A stretch of DNA of 64,000 bases from Rhodobacterales bacterium HKCCE4037 (GCA_015689645.1 WVSM01000002.1:310001-374000), one strand, 5' to 3'. Counted from the first letter of the stretch, positions 26,675 through 36,281 are shown. Translations and numbers: made by a program. Notes: a model not told the origin generated them from the sequence alone.

Positions 26675-27652
26675 TCACCGCCAACGATTTCGGCGTATGC
26701 GCTCTTCCAGCGACATTCGCCCGGCATATTCATCGAGGTCGAGAACCATCGGCACCGACAGGCCGTTCTCGTAATGCACGAAATCCGGGGCCGTGCGTTC
26801 GAACCCCATGGTCGCGTAGAACCGTGCCAGTTTGGGAACGCAGTCGATGAAGATCGCCTTGACGCCGGTGGAATGCACGAAGCCCGCGATGGCGGCGAAA
26901 AGGCGGATGTAGGCGCTGCCACCGCGATACGCCTCTCGGATCGCGTATTTGGTGATGATGGAACTGTCCTCGACCGCGAATGGCGTGCCTTCTACGCCAT
27001 AGATCTCGGTAAGGGGGCCGAAATCGGAATCCCTGCCGATATTCACCCTTACCGTCCCGATTGCGCGCCCCTCGTGAAAAGCCAGGAAACTTGTTCCGGT
27101 CGTGTCGAGATCATCAATGATTGTTCCTTCCTCGGGGTCGGCGTAGGGGGACGTGCGCCCGAATTCGAGGCAATAGACATCGTAGCGCAGCTTTTGCGCA
27201 ATGCGCAGTTGGTCGAGCGTGGAACAGCGCATGATCTCGAAGGCACTCTGTTCGTCGCCAGCTTCGATGTTCGCCAGAAGGTCGACGTTTTCCTCGGTCC
27301 GGCTTTGCATCAGCATAGCCAGATGCCGAAGAACCCCGGCCGCGTCTGTCGGTGCGTCACGTTGCAAGCGCGCCAGCGCCGCGCCGTCAACGGACAGTGC
27401 CGCGACCGGACCCATCGCCCGCAGGGTCGCGTTCGCGCCCTTGCCAGTCAGGAACCCGATCTCGCCCACGATATCGCCGGGGCCGACCTCCAGGTGCACG
27501 TCGCCGTCTTCCGACAGGATGCAATCGACCGCACCCTCGGTGATCAGCAGGATGTCCGATGCGAACACGCCCTTGAGGCGCAGGGCGTCACCGTCGGCGA
27601 AGGTCACGGGCCGGGCGACCTTGCGGAGGGCGGAGATCAGGTCGTGCTCCAT
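26675..27652 (-). CDS. Cyclic-nucleotide-binding domain fused to GNAT/acyl-homoserine-lactone-synthase-like domain
   Basis: 325 residues. The N-terminal 115 form a cNMP-binding fold (GDALRLKGVFASDILLITEG; VGPGDIVGEIGFL with the phosphate-cassette-like glycines). Residues about 140-310 form a GNAT-type acyltransferase domain of the autoinducer-synthase-like branch (RIAQKLRYDVYCLEFGR; YAIREAYRGGSAYIRLF). The ATG overlaps the stop of the fatty-acid-hydroxylase-like gene, so the pair is co-translated. Likely a ligand-controlled N- or O-acyltransferase; the substrate is not evident. A much longer upstream frame overlaps that neighbour and is rejected. Confidence 0.7.
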   Translation of the reverse strand: MEHDLISALRKVARPVTFADGDALRLKGVFASDILLITEGAVDCILSEDGDVHLEVGPGDIVGEIGFLTGKGANATLRAMGPVAALSVDGAALARLQRDAPTDAAGVLRHLAMLMQSRTEENVDLLANIEAGDEQSAFEIMRCSTLDQLRIAQKLRYDVYCLEFGRTSPYADPEEGTIIDDLDTTGTSFLAFHEGRAIGTVRVNIGRDSDFGPLTEIYGVEGTPFAVEDSSIITKYAIREAYRGGSAYIRLFAAIAGFVHSTGVKAIFIDCVPKLARFYATMGFERTAPDFVHYENGLSVPMVLDLDEYAGRMSLEERIRRNRWR

Positions 27653-28407
27653 CACCGTTCCACCCGCTCCCGCAGCCCGGTCAACGGGGTTTTCTCGATC
27701 ACTACGCGGTCGAAAACGGCCTCCGCGTCCGGCCATTCCGTTCCGAGCAGACGATCCAACACGCGCGTTCCCAATCCGTAGTTCCCGGTGTACCGGCTGT
27801 GATGCAGCGCATGGTAGACGGTAGAGGTCAGGACCGTCCCCTTGATCCTCATGAACGTCTCGCCCCGGATCTCGTAGTTCGCGTGGCCGTAGGAATTGAT
27901 GATCAGATAGAAGACAAACCACATCGCCACGCCGAACCAGTTCAGCGGCAGGAGCAATCCTACAAGCGCCATGCCGCCGATCATTCCCAGGTCGAAAATC
28001 AGTTTTTCGGTGAAGGAAAAGGACAGCGCGGTGAAGGGGCTTGAAAGCCGACTTCGATGATGTTCGGCATGAATCCAGTGCAGTGATTTCAGATGCATGG
28101 CCCGGTGCGAGGCATAGTGCCAGATCTCTGCCCAAAGGGCGGTCAGGACGAGCGTGTAGACAAAGCTCCAAAGCCCGCGTGCATCGAACAGGCCGAGTAA
28201 AAGTGCCGCCATCAGGATCAGCGCGTGCATCGGAGTGTGGAGGGAGTTCTTGAGTTCGCGCCGAACCTGAGGGTCCTTTATGGGAAGGTCGTAGATCCGA
28301 TCGCGCGACAGGTCGACTTCGTACTCCTCCACGCACAACCAGAACAGCGCCATCAGGTGGCCGATCACCGCCACGAGGCACAGAACCGTTGCTTCAAGGG
28401 CGGTCAT
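27652..28407 (-). CDS. Sterol desaturase / fatty acid hydroxylase family membrane protein
   Basis: 251 residues from ATG 28407, chosen because GGAGG is 9 nt upstream; an ATG 9 nt earlier abuts the site. Four or so hydrophobic segments and the histidine clusters of the di-iron superfamily: HYASHRAMH, HAEHH and HALHH. Members hydroxylate or desaturate lipids in the membrane. It is coupled (4-nt overlap) to the acyltransferase gene, suggesting a two-step lipid modification; the lipid is unknown. Confidence 0.82.
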   Translation of the reverse strand: MTALEATVLCLVAVIGHLMALFWLCVEEYEVDLSRDRIYDLPIKDPQVRRELKNSLHTPMHALILMAALLLGLFDARGLWSFVYTLVLTALWAEIWHYASHRAMHLKSLHWIHAEHHRSRLSSPFTALSFSFTEKLIFDLGMIGGMALVGLLLPLNWFGVAMWFVFYLIINSYGHANYEIRGETFMRIKGTVLTSTVYHALHHSRYTGNYGLGTRVLDRLLGTEWPDAEAVFDRVVIEKTPLTGLRERVER

Positions 28408-28524
28408 GTCGTGCATCCTCCAACCTCTCGATAAAGCTGCACGAATGAACCGACATCATCAATGATTATGCCGCAAAGCGCACCAAATGATGGTTCGGGA
28501 TGGCCAAGATACAGACCGCTGGAT

Positions 28525-28905
28525 CTACGTCTGACCGTCCATTTCGGCGAAGGTCGCCTTGGCGAGCTTGATCGCGTGGTTGGCCTTCGGCACTCCAGCG
28601 TAGATCGCGACGTGCAGGAACGCCTGCATGATTTCGTCGCGGGTCGCGCCGGTCTGGGCGGTCGCGCGGATATGCATCGGGATTTCCTCGAAATTTCCGC
28701 AGGCCGCCAATAGCGCCAGTGTCAAAAGCGACCGATCCCGGCGCGAGATCGTGTCATCGGCCCAGACCGTGCCCCAGGCCCCTTCGGTGATCAGGGTCTG
28801 GAACGGCAGGTCGAACTCCGTCTTCGCAGCCTCTGCGCGGTCGACATGAGCATCTCCAAGAACCTCTCGCCGGACGCGCATTCCCGTCTCGTACCGATCC
28901 GCCAT
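28525..28905 (-). CDS. pcaC: 4-carboxymuconolactone decarboxylase
   Basis: 126 residues, the normal PcaC length, with the conserved helix pair (TLALLAACGNFEEIPMHIRA and EIMQAFLHVAIYAGVPKA). The enzyme converts 4-carboxymuconolactone to 3-oxoadipate enol-lactone in the protocatechuate ortho pathway. It lies 12 bp downstream of pobA on the same strand. No pcaG, pcaH, pcaB or pcaD is next to it. Confidence 0.88.
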   Translation of the reverse strand: MADRYETGMRVRREVLGDAHVDRAEAAKTEFDLPFQTLITEGAWGTVWADDTISRRDRSLLTLALLAACGNFEEIPMHIRATAQTGATRDEIMQAFLHVAIYAGVPKANHAIKLAKATFAEMDGQT

Positions 28906-28917
28906 GGCAATTTCCTT

Positions 28918-30087
28918 TCAGTAGGGCAGGCCCACGTAATTCTCTGCCATCGCCTTCTGAGCCGCCGCACTGGAGCGCAGGAACTCCAGATCGGCGATCT
29001 GCATCTTCAGGTCGAATTCGGATTGTTCCGGGAATTGGTGCATCATCGTGGTAAACCACCACGAGAAACGTTCCGCCTTCCAGACCCGTGCCAGCGCGTT
29101 TTCGGAATAGCTGTCAATGCCCTTGGTAGAGCCATCGGCGTAGAAATCGACCAGAGCGTGATAGAGGTAATGCACGTCCGACGCGGCAGTGTTGAGCCCC
29201 TTTGCGCCGGTAGGTGGGACGATATGTGCGGCGTCACCGCACAGGAACAACCGGCCCCATCGCATCGGCTCGGTCACGAAGGACCGCAACGGGGCTATGG
29301 ATTTTTCTATCGACGGCCCGGTTACCAGCTTCGCGGCCTGGTCAGGCGGGATGCGTTTTTTCAACTCGTCCCAGAACGCCTCGTCACTCCAGTCTTCGGG
29401 TTTGTCGTCGAGGCTGCACTGGATGTAGTAACGGCTGAGGTTGGCGTTCCGCATCGAGCACAGGGCAAAGCCGCGCGGCGAATTGGCGTAGATAAGTTCG
29501 TGGTTGACCGGTGGCGTTTCCGAGAGAACGCCGAGCCAGCCGAAGGGATAGACCTTCTCGAATTCCTGCCGCACATCTTCGGGGATGGTCTTGCGGCTGA
29601 CGCCATGAAAGCCGTCGCAGCCGGCAATGAAATCGCAATCGATCCGTTGCGCCTCGCCGTCCACCTCGTAGGTGACATGGGGTGCGTCGCTGTCTGCATC
29701 GTGGATCACCACGTTCTCGACGCGGTGGATGATGGTGCCGCCCGCCTTGTCGCGCGCTTCGTAGAGGTCACGTGTCACTTCCGTCTGACCATAGACGACG
29801 ACGGGCTTGTCGACGTGTTCGGTGAAATTCACGCGGAACATCTCGTCCCCGTAGGAGATCAGAGTGCCATCATGGAGGAACCCTTCGGCGTGGAGGCGCT
29901 CAGCGCACCCCGCTTCTTCCATCAGGGCGACAAGACCCCTTTCCAGGACGCCCGCACGGATGCGGCCAAGGACGTGTTCCCGTGTCTGGCGTTCCAGCAC
30001 GATGGACGAGATGCCCTTGCGGTCCAGCAGTTGAGATAGAAGCAGCCCCGAAGGGCCGCCACCGATGATCGCGACCTGAGTTTTCAC
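28918..30087 (-). CDS. pobA: 4-hydroxybenzoate 3-monooxygenase
   Basis: 389 residues, matching PobA. FAD-binding GGGPSGLLLSQLL at about 9-21, FIAGCDGFHGVSR (the NADPH/FAD DG motif), and the GD motif FLCGDAAHIVPPTGAKGLN near 280-298. It hydroxylates 4-hydroxybenzoate to protocatechuate using NADPH and O2. Paired with pcaC. No regulator gene is adjacent; about 360 bp of non-coding DNA lie upstream. Confidence 0.95.
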   Translation of the reverse strand: MKTQVAIIGGGPSGLLLSQLLDRKGISSIVLERQTREHVLGRIRAGVLERGLVALMEEAGCAERLHAEGFLHDGTLISYGDEMFRVNFTEHVDKPVVVYGQTEVTRDLYEARDKAGGTIIHRVENVVIHDADSDAPHVTYEVDGEAQRIDCDFIAGCDGFHGVSRKTIPEDVRQEFEKVYPFGWLGVLSETPPVNHELIYANSPRGFALCSMRNANLSRYYIQCSLDDKPEDWSDEAFWDELKKRIPPDQAAKLVTGPSIEKSIAPLRSFVTEPMRWGRLFLCGDAAHIVPPTGAKGLNTAASDVHYLYHALVDFYADGSTKGIDSYSENALARVWKAERFSWWFTTMMHQFPEQSEFDLKMQIADLEFLRSSAAAQKAMAENYVGLPY

Positions 30088-30447
30088 GTCAGTCCTCCCT
30101 TACGCGAGACGATGGCTCACTCCGATGATTTTGCCAACAATCCATCGCTTCCGCAATTTGATTATACATCATATCGGTTCAGGGTATGAACTTTAGTGAC
30201 CTGTTTTCAGCACCGTGAGGCGAAGATCGGTCTCGTTGAGGCGGCGACCGTAAATGCGCCAGACCGTTGATCGTTTTGGCCCCGAAGAAGATCGCGCGGC
30301 CTCTCCGACATGGGGCCGGCGCAAACAGATCTGACCTTGAAGGATCCGGTTGAAACGAGGTCCAAATCGCTCAGGCTTCGATTTTCCGGGTGGCCAAAAT
30401 TATGATAGAAGTGGTTTTCCGTCACAGAGAAGCAGTGGGGCCGATAA
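30088..30447. other. Intergenic region upstream of pobA
   Basis: About 360 bp between pobA and ureG, both on the minus strand. The pobA-proximal part is AT-richer (around 30150-30200) and should hold the pobA promoter; I could not assign a clear promoter or operator. A short minus-strand frame at 30207-30458 overlaps the end of ureG and lacks coding character. Confidence 0.4.
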
Positions 30448-31059
30448 TCAGACTCCACCGATATCGCGGATCAGGCGCGCGATCTCGTCCACCCCTTTGC
30501 GCGCCTTGAGTTGAGCGAAAACGGTGGGTTTGTCTGGCCGCATCCGCTTGGAGTCCCGATCCATCACGGACAGGTCGGCGCCGACGTGGGGCGCGAGGTC
30601 CGTCTTGTTGATGACCAGAACGTCCGACCGGGTGATGGCCGGTCCGCCCTTCCGCGGAATCTCTTCGCCCGCCGCGACGTCGATGACGTAGAGGGTCAAA
30701 TCGGCCAACTCCGGGCTGAACGTGGCCGAGAGATTGTCGCCCCCGCTTTCGATGAGAACGATTTCGAGGTCCGGATGCCGACCCGTCATCTCGGCCACGG
30801 CGGCCAGATTGATCGAGGCGTCTTCGCGGATCGCGGTATGGGGGCAGCCACCGGTTTCGACGCCCAGAATACGGTCAGACGGCAGGATCTGCAGCCTCAT
30901 CAGCGCCTCGGCATCTTCCTGCGTGTAGATGTCGTTGGTGATTGCCGCGATGGAGTGGGTGTCCTTGAAGGTTTCGCATAGCGCCGCGGTCAGCGTGGTC
31001 TTGCCCGCGCCAACGGGGCCGCCGATGCCGATGCGAAGTGGGCCATTCGGGCTGCTCAT
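30448..31059 (-). CDS. ureG: Urease accessory GTPase UreG
   Basis: 203 residues. P-loop [11 protein letters not shown] at 13-23, [20 protein letters not shown] and the INKTDLAP guanine-binding motif mark UreG, which drives nickel insertion into urease by GTP hydrolysis with UreE, UreF and UreD. Its ATG overlaps the ureF stop by 4 nt. Last gene of the urease operon. Confidence 0.96.
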   Translation of the reverse strand: MSSPNGPLRIGIGGPVGAGKTTLTAALCETFKDTHSIAAITNDIYTQEDAEALMRLQILPSDRILGVETGGCPHTAIREDASINLAAVAEMTGRHPDLEIVLIESGGDNLSATFSPELADLTLYVIDVAAGEEIPRKGGPAITRSDVLVINKTDLAPHVGADLSVMDRDSKRMRPDKPTVFAQLKARKGVDEIARLIRDIGGV

Positions 31060-31703
31060 GTCCGGAAGATCCTTGAATATTGAGTTTCGTGCCGCATGGA
31101 GGCGATGTCCGCCATGAATGCGAAAGAAGACAAGTTGGAAAGGTCGCCGTCTTTTGCGGATTCGGCGATTTCATGACACAGAGGCATCAGGTCACGCACC
31201 AGGCGCTGCGCCTCGGTCTGCCCAATCGGCGCAAGGCGCTGGCCCGCAGAAACAAGGTTGGACACGGTGGCCTGAAGAAACAGGCGGAGTGTCAGGTCGA
31301 GCGGTATGTTCTGAAGGGACGCGGCGCGGCCCAAGGCGACGGGATAGCACAGAGCATTGGCCTCGTGCTGCCAGATGTCGTTGGTGACCTTGCCGAAGGC
31401 GGCTCCGAGTTGATCGGTCTCGATAACACGTTCTCTCGAAGCAGCCAGTGCGCGTGCTGTTTCGTCGATCGAAGCCACCGCCTCGGCACTTGCTGCCTTC
31501 CAGGCGGCTGCCAGCAACCGGGCGTCGCAAAGGCCCGTGCCACAGCGCAGAACATCCTCAAGCCAGGCGCGCAGATCGTCGGCGGTCTTGACCCGCCCAT
31601 CGCCGACGAGAGCTTCAAGCCCGTGACTGTAAGCGAAGGCCCCGACCGGGTAGGCTGGCGAAAGCCACTGGGTCAGCGTCAGAATGGCGTCTTCAGTGGT
31701 CAT
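31056..31703 (-). CDS. ureF: Urease accessory protein UreF
   Basis: 215 residues from ATG 31703 (MTTEDAIL). ATG 31724 and GTG 31733 are alternative starts that would overlap the ureE end further; none has a strong ribosome site. The conserved [20 protein letters not shown] is near the N-terminus. UreF is part of the UreDFG urease activation complex. Overlaps ureE upstream and ureG downstream. Confidence 0.88.
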   Translation of the reverse strand: MTTEDAILTLTQWLSPAYPVGAFAYSHGLEALVGDGRVKTADDLRAWLEDVLRCGTGLCDARLLAAAWKAASAEAVASIDETARALAASRERVIETDQLGAAFGKVTNDIWQHEANALCYPVALGRAASLQNIPLDLTLRLFLQATVSNLVSAGQRLAPIGQTEAQRLVRDLMPLCHEIAESAKDGDLSNLSSFAFMADIASMRHETQYSRIFRT

Positions 31704-32142
31704 GGCTGTGAGTGCGTCCATGGCCATAGGCACCGCCTTCTGGCGTGAAGGGTTCTTCGACTTCGCGCAAGGTCGCGCCGATCTTTCCCAGCATGTCGCG
31801 GATCACATGGTCGCGCTTGATCAGCAACCGCCCCGCTTCGATCTGGCAGGGCGTGTGGCGGTTGCCGATATGCCACGCCAGACGCACGAGGTCGTCACCG
31901 GTGACTTCAAGCAGAGGTTCCGTGGCGGCATTCACTTCGATCAGGCTGCCGTCGTCGAGTTCGAAGGCATCGCCGTGATCCAGCGAGGTTGTATGCGCAA
32001 GGTCCACAAGGAAGCGGGAGCCGTCCTGTGTGGACAGAACCTTCCGGCGCAAGAAGCGATCGTCATACGACAGTGTCACGACATCGCGCGCGTCCGACCA
32101 GTGGCCAGCGCGCCGGATGTGTCGGCTGGAGGGCAGGGTCAT
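31693..32142 (-). CDS. ureE: Urease nickel metallochaperone UreE
   Basis: 149 residues from ATG 32142 (MTLPSSRHIRRA). N-terminal peptide-binding domain and a C-terminal metal-binding domain (HIGNRHTPCQIEAGRLLI), ending in a His-rich tail [14 protein letters not shown] suited to nickel. UreE delivers nickel to the UreG complex. A longer frame upstream is rejected because it runs across the gap to the DUF1127 gene. Confidence 0.92.
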   Translation of the reverse strand: MTLPSSRHIRRAGHWSDARDVVTLSYDDRFLRRKVLSTQDGSRFLVDLAHTTSLDHGDAFELDDGSLIEVNAATEPLLEVTGDDLVRLAWHIGNRHTPCQIEAGRLLIKRDHVIRDMLGKIGATLREVEEPFTPEGGAYGHGRTHSHDH

Positions 32143-32188
32143 TGCACTGCCCTCCGAACATGTTTGGTCGATCGTCGCCCGTGTTCTG

Positions 32189-32416
32189 TCAGATGTAGAA
32201 CAGGTCGCGGTACACATAGCGCGGGATGTCGTCGCGCTTCAGGCCCATTTCGGCCAGCTCCGCATCGGTTTTCGCATCCAGTTGCCGGATTTGATCGAAG
32301 CGTGTTTCGCGCTCCAGGTAGGCGTTGAAGCCCTGACCGAGTGCGGCGAAGAAGGTGTCGAGCCGAGCGCGAAGGCTGCTTTTTGGCTCCGTGAATGTCG
32401 AATCTGCAAGTGCCAT
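32189..32416 (-). CDS. DUF1127 protein inside the urease operon
   Basis: 75 residues, Arg-rich. The C-terminus has the DUF1127 pattern of a hydrophobic helix followed by DAELAEMGLKRDDIPRYVYR. Small DUF1127 proteins are common in alphaproteobacteria and some bind RNA or tune metabolism. It lies between ureC (168 bp) and ureE (46 bp), in the same direction. The longer gap upstream leaves room for its own promoter. Confidence 0.75.
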   Translation of the reverse strand: MALADSTFTEPKSSLRARLDTFFAALGQGFNAYLERETRFDQIRQLDAKTDAELAEMGLKRDDIPRYVYRDLFYI

Positions 32417-32584
32417 TGGAAACCTCTTGTTGGTTGGGACCGGGTTTCCTCCCTTGGCACTGAATGTCGGTCGGCATGGCCCTGTTCACCACTGTTAATC
32501 GGGCAAACTGGATATGCGCATGCTGCAACGCGGCGTGAGTGTGGCGAGCCGCAGCGTGGTTGGTTGTGTCGGGCATCAAGATTC

Positions 32585-34345
32585 TCAGAACAGGAAATAG
32601 CGTTGTGCCATGGGCAGACTTTCGGCGGGCTGGCAGGTCAGCAGTTCCCCGTCGGCGCGCACTTCGTAGGTTTCGGGGTGCACCTCGATCTGCGGTGTCG
32701 CATCGTTCAAGATCAGGTCTTTCTTTCCGATCCCGCGCGTATTCGACACGGCCACCGTCTGCTTGGCGAGACCAAGTCGGTCGCCGATCCCCTCCGACTG
32801 GGCCGCGGCGCTGACGAAGGTCACGGCGGAATGCTCGACGCTGCGCCCATAGGCCCCGAACATGGGTCGGGAATAGACCGGCTGCGGCGTCGGGATGGAG
32901 GCGTTGGGGTCACCCATCTGCGCGCAGGCGATGGTGCCGCCGAGCAGAACCATCTCGGGCTTCACGCCGAAGAACGCGGGGTTCCAGAGCACGAGGTCAG
33001 CACGCTTGCCCACCTCGATGGAGCCGATTTCATGGGCGATGCCATGGGCGATGGCCGGGTTGATCGTATACTTCGCCACGTAGCGGCGCACGCGCAGGTT
33101 ATCGTTGTCGCCCTGCTCCTCGGCCAGACGCCCGCGCTGCTTCTTCATCTTGTCGGCCGTCTGCCACGTGCGGATGATGACCTCGCCCACACGTCCCATC
33201 GCCTGGCTGTCAGACGCGATAATGGAGAACGCGCCCATGTCGTGCAGGATATCCTCGGCCGCGATGGTCTCGCGACGGATGCGGCTTTCGGCGAAGGCCA
33301 CGTCCTCGGGGATGGACTTGTCGAGGTGATGACAGACCATCAGCATGTCGAGATGCTCTTCGACCGTGTTCACGGTGAAGGGCCGCGTCGGGTTGGTGGA
33401 GGAGGGCAGAACATGCGCCTCGCCACAGATCTTGATGATGTCCGGCGCGTGGCCACCACCAGCCCCTTCGGTATGGAAGGCGTGGATCGTGCGCCCGGCG
33501 ATGGCCGCGATCGTGTTCTCGACAAAGCCACTCTCGTTGAGCGTGTCGGTATGGATCATGACCTGCACGTCCAGCGCGTCGGCGACCGAAAGGCAGCAAT
33601 CAATCGCGCCAGGCGTCGTGCCCCAATCCTCGTGCAGTTTCAGAGCGCAGGCTCCGGCGTTGATCTGTTCCTCAAGCGCGGCGGGGAGTGACGCATTGCC
33701 CTTCCCCGCGAAGGCGAGGTTCATGGGGAAGGCGTCGGCCGCCTGCAGCATCCGGCCGAGGTGCCAGGGCCCCGGCGTGCAGGTCGTCGCCAGGGTGCCA
33801 TGAGCGGGTCCAGTGCCACCGCCGAGCATCGTCGTAAGGCCGGAATGCAACGCATCCTCGATCTGCTGGGGGCAAATGAAGTGGATGTGGCTGTCGAAGC
33901 CGCCGGCGGTCAGGATACGCCCTTCGCCGGCGATGGCCTCGGTGCCCGGGCCGACGATGATGTTCACGCCCGGCTGGGTATCCGGGTTGCCCGCCTTTCC
34001 GATGGCGGCGATGCGCCCGTCCTTCAGCCCGATATCGGCCTTGGTGATGCCGGTGTGATCCACGATCAGGGCGTTGGTGATCACCGTGTCCACGGCGCCG
34101 TCGGCCCGGGTGGCCTGGGCCTGCCCCATCCCGTCGCGGATCACCTTGCCGCCGCCGAACTTCACCTCTTCCCCGTAGCTCAGCGCGTTTGCACCTGACC
34201 CGCCGGTGACGGACCGGCCAACCGCCTCGGCCGTCAGGTCGCGCTCCACCTCGATGATGAGGTCGGTATCCGCCAGCCGCACCTTGTCGCCAACGGTGGG
34301 TCCGAACATGGCCGCGTAATCGGCGCGGGAAATATGTGTGGGCAT
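32585..34345 (-). CDS. ureC: Urease alpha subunit UreC (catalytic)
   Basis: 586 residues, slightly longer than the usual 567-570. Nickel ligands are in place: His153 and His155 (DSHIHF), carbamylated Lys236 ([11 protein letters not shown]), His265, His291, and the flap CHH at 338-340; all are offset +19 from Klebsiella numbering, so the extra residues lie before the active site. It hydrolyses urea to ammonia and carbamate with UreA and UreB. Downstream of the 104-aa gene. Confidence 0.97.
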   Translation of the reverse strand: MPTHISRADYAAMFGPTVGDKVRLADTDLIIEVERDLTAEAVGRSVTGGSGANALSYGEEVKFGGGKVIRDGMGQAQATRADGAVDTVITNALIVDHTGITKADIGLKDGRIAAIGKAGNPDTQPGVNIIVGPGTEAIAGEGRILTAGGFDSHIHFICPQQIEDALHSGLTTMLGGGTGPAHGTLATTCTPGPWHLGRMLQAADAFPMNLAFAGKGNASLPAALEEQINAGACALKLHEDWGTTPGAIDCCLSVADALDVQVMIHTDTLNESGFVENTIAAIAGRTIHAFHTEGAGGGHAPDIIKICGEAHVLPSSTNPTRPFTVNTVEEHLDMLMVCHHLDKSIPEDVAFAESRIRRETIAAEDILHDMGAFSIIASDSQAMGRVGEVIIRTWQTADKMKKQRGRLAEEQGDNDNLRVRRYVAKYTINPAIAHGIAHEIGSIEVGKRADLVLWNPAFFGVKPEMVLLGGTIACAQMGDPNASIPTPQPVYSRPMFGAYGRSVEHSAVTFVSAAAQSEGIGDRLGLAKQTVAVSNTRGIGKKDLILNDATPQIEVHPETYEVRADGELLTCQPAESLPMAQRYFLF

Positions 34346-34349
34346 GGGT

Positions 34350-34664
34350 CTACCTCGACTTCGGGCCGCGCTTGGCGAGGCGGCGGTAATTCGAACGGGT
34401 CTTCTGGCGCAGCGGCCTGATGGCGGCTTCGGCGATCTTGTTGGGGGTTTGCCCGGTCAGCAGTGCCGCGCTCGCGTTCGTCATGCTCTTGGTCAGAGCG
34501 ACGGCCTTCTCATCGACCATGCGGCGATTCTCGGAACCGGTCACGGACCAGAGCCCGACCATCCCGAGCAGGCGCATCCCGATAACAGCCTGCGCTTCGA
34601 CGGCCAGAAGGCCGAATTGCATTGCACTGGCCCAGTAAACACCGGGGTTGAGATAGGGGTTCAT
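34350..34664 (-). CDS. Conserved-position hypothetical between ureB and ureC
   Basis: 104 residues, starting [18 protein letters not shown], overlapping the end of ureB by 4 nt and ending 4 bp before ureC. The N-terminal 60 residues are helical and moderately hydrophobic; the C-terminus is strongly basic ([19 protein letters not shown]). No signal peptide. Rhodobacterales urease clusters often carry a small ORF at this place. I do not recognise a domain; the phasin-like helical composition is only an impression. Confidence 0.65.
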   Translation of the reverse strand: MNPYLNPGVYWASAMQFGLLAVEAQAVIGMRLLGMVGLWSVTGSENRRMVDEKAVALTKSMTNASAALLTGQTPNKIAEAAIRPLRQKTRSNYRRLAKRGPKSR

Positions 34665-34969
34665 TCCAGATCCCCCATGACCTGCTTGTTGAAACCGAAG
34701 ATGCGCCGCGCACCACCCATCGGGATCAGGTTTACCTCCCGGCGCTGGCCGGGTTCGAACCGGACGGCGGTGCCCGCCGCGATGTCGAGCCTGCACCCTC
34801 GCGCCGCGTCGCGGTCGAAATCAAGTGCGCTGTTTGCTTCGGCGAAGTGATAATGGCTGCCGACCTGTACGGGCCGATCGCCGGTATTCGCCACCATCAA
34901 GGTGATCGCTTCGCGGCTTGCGTTCAGCACGAGATCGCCCTCGGCTGGAAAAATCTCCCCGGGGATCAT
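34661..34969 (-). CDS. ureB: Urease beta subunit UreB
   Basis: 102 residues, normal for UreB. It begins [16 protein letters not shown] and has [20 protein letters not shown], the family signature. Structural subunit of the (ABC)3 urease. The start overlaps the stop of the 53-aa membrane protein gene (ATGA) and the stop overlaps the 104-aa gene, so the unit is translationally coupled throughout. Confidence 0.96.
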   Translation of the reverse strand: MIPGEIFPAEGDLVLNASREAITLMVANTGDRPVQVGSHYHFAEANSALDFDRDAARGCRLDIAAGTAVRFEPGQRREVNLIPMGGARRIFGFNKQVMGDLE

Positions 34970-35127
34970 TTGCGGCGCGCGATCAGAATGGTCGCCACCG
35001 TGGCGAGGGCGAGGGCAAGGGCGATGATCAGCCAGCTCTCACCGCCGTGAGGGTGCAGGTGCGCGCCGGGATGGGCGAGGGCGGGCGTCGCGACAAGGGC
35101 AAGAGCAACCGGGAGAAGTCGTGTCAT
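34966..35127 (-). CDS. 53-aa His-rich membrane protein between ureA and ureB
   Basis: A complete small gene: ATG at 35127, AGGCCC upstream, and a TGA that overlaps the ureB ATG. Translation gives a signal peptide (1-18, cleavage after LALA), a short His-rich stretch [11 protein letters not shown] at 19-29 with four histidines, then one membrane helix (about 32-49) ending in ARRK. The His-rich part would face the periplasm. The urease locus and the histidines suggest metal (nickel) handling, but this is inference; I know no named family. Confidence 0.7.
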   Translation of the reverse strand: MTRLLPVALALVATPALAHPGAHLHPHGGESWLIIALALALATVATILIARRK

Positions 35128-35173
35128 GATGGGCCTTTCTGGGTAAGCCGGTCAGTCCGGCTGGCGGAAGTGT

Positions 35174-35476
35174 TCAGCGGATCGGGTTGTGGACGGTGAC
35201 AAGCTTGGTGCCGTCGGGAAACGTGGCTTCGACCTGCACTTCGTGGATCATCTCCGGCACGCCCTCCATGCATTGCTCCCGCGTGATGACCTTGGCGCCG
35301 GCCTGCATCATGTCGGCGACGGATCGCCCATCCCGCGCGCCCTCGACGACGGCATCGGTAATCAGGGCAATCGCCTCGGGGTGATTCAGCTTCACGCCAC
35401 GCGCCAGCCGTTTGCGGGCCACCTCGGCGGCCATTGCCACCAGAAGCTTGTCTTTTTCTCTCGGGGTCAGGTTCAT
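35174..35476 (-). CDS. ureA: Urease gamma subunit UreA
   Basis: 100 residues. It begins [20 protein letters not shown] and has [20 protein letters not shown], both diagnostic of UreA, and ends VTVHNPIR. Structural subunit of urease. Directly after ureD (1 bp gap) and 46 bp before the 53-aa gene. Confidence 0.97.
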   Translation of the reverse strand: MNLTPREKDKLLVAMAAEVARKRLARGVKLNHPEAIALITDAVVEGARDGRSVADMMQAGAKVITREQCMEGVPEMIHEVQVEATFPDGTKLVTVHNPIR

Positions 35477-35477
35477 T

Positions 35478-36281
35478 TCAGATCATCCAGCATCGGGGGA
35501 GGTCGGATCTGTGAATACGGTTCAGCACCGGGATCAGGGTTTGGCGCAGCACAAAGCCGTCTGCCGCAAGAAGCCGCATGACCAGCAGGTCCGGCTCCAG
35601 CAGTGTCGCACCGGCAGTATCGGGGAGCATCTCTCGGAGTGGCTCGAGATGGGTTTCGGCATCGTGAGCCGCATAGACGACACAGGCCATGGCGCGCGCG
35701 CCGTTTGCCACGAATGGCCGATCCAATTGTGCCTGGATGTCTGCGTCGAGCCGGATGGCATCCAGATACAGCAGCCGGCCATCGCGACGAATTTCGACCC
35801 GGTCGTAGAACTGCCCGGTTCGAACGGACTCACCCATCGCGAGACGCCCGAACACCACGGGTTCGCAATAAAGCAGTTGTGCGTCGCCGTTGAGGTCGAT
35901 GTGTGTCGTTCGGCGCAAGGCGCACGCGTCGAACAGGATCGTTTCCTGCGGCAGCCAATTCAGGCGAGACCCCGGCTGAGCGGTCAACTCGTTGCGGATC
36001 GTTCCCACATCCTGTGCCGTCGCACGGTAAGCGCGTTCTGCCGCCTGCGTGGTCACGGTCAGCGTGCATCCGGTTGCGGCATCCGCGCGGCAGGAGAACG
36101 AGTCGCCTCCGGTCACGCCGCCGGCTGTGTTGACAAGGACCGATTCAAGCCCGGGACCGGACCGGCGCGGAAAAAGGCATTTCAACGAGCCGGCTTGCCG
36201 CAGGTCGGCAAGCACTGTCGCGGACGAAACGGATTTGACCTTCAGCTCAACATGCCCAACAGCACGCGGCTGCACCGGCAC
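35478..36281 (-). CDS. ureD: Urease accessory protein UreD
   Basis: 267 residues if started at GTG 36281 ([15 protein letters not shown]). The conserved core [14 protein letters not shown] and [13 protein letters not shown] identify UreD (UreH), the scaffold for UreF and UreG in nickel insertion. No in-frame ATG exists near the conserved start; the frame stays open upstream into the urtE region, so the true start (GTG 36281, GTG 36275 or further up) is uncertain and I see no strong ribosome site. Confidence 0.85.
   Translation of the reverse strand: MPVQPRAVGHVELKVKSVSSATVLADLRQAGSLKCLFPRRSGPGLESVLVNTAGGVTGGDSFSCRADAATGCTLTVTTQAAERAYRATAQDVGTIRNELTAQPGSRLNWLPQETILFDACALRRTTHIDLNGDAQLLYCEPVVFGRLAMGESVRTGQFYDRVEIRRDGRLLYLDAIRLDADIQAQLDRPFVANGARAMACVVYAAHDAETHLEPLREMLPDTAGATLLEPDLLVMRLLAADGFVLRQTLIPVLNRIHRSDLPRCWMI

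Noticed and set aside
26675-28381. A 568-residue open frame suggesting a larger fused protein upstream of the cNMP/GNAT gene
   Set aside because: Its first 243 residues lie inside the hydroxylase-family gene in another frame and have no family pattern; the ATG at 27652 overlaps that gene's stop as in a coupled pair.
28846-30039. 397-residue plus-strand frame opposite pobA
   Set aside because: Antisense shadow; pobA has all family motifs.
30207-30458. Short minus-strand frame between pobA and ureG
   Set aside because: It overlaps the ureG end, has no ribosome site and no recognisable sequence. A resemblance of nearby DNA to insertion-sequence ends was too vague to keep.
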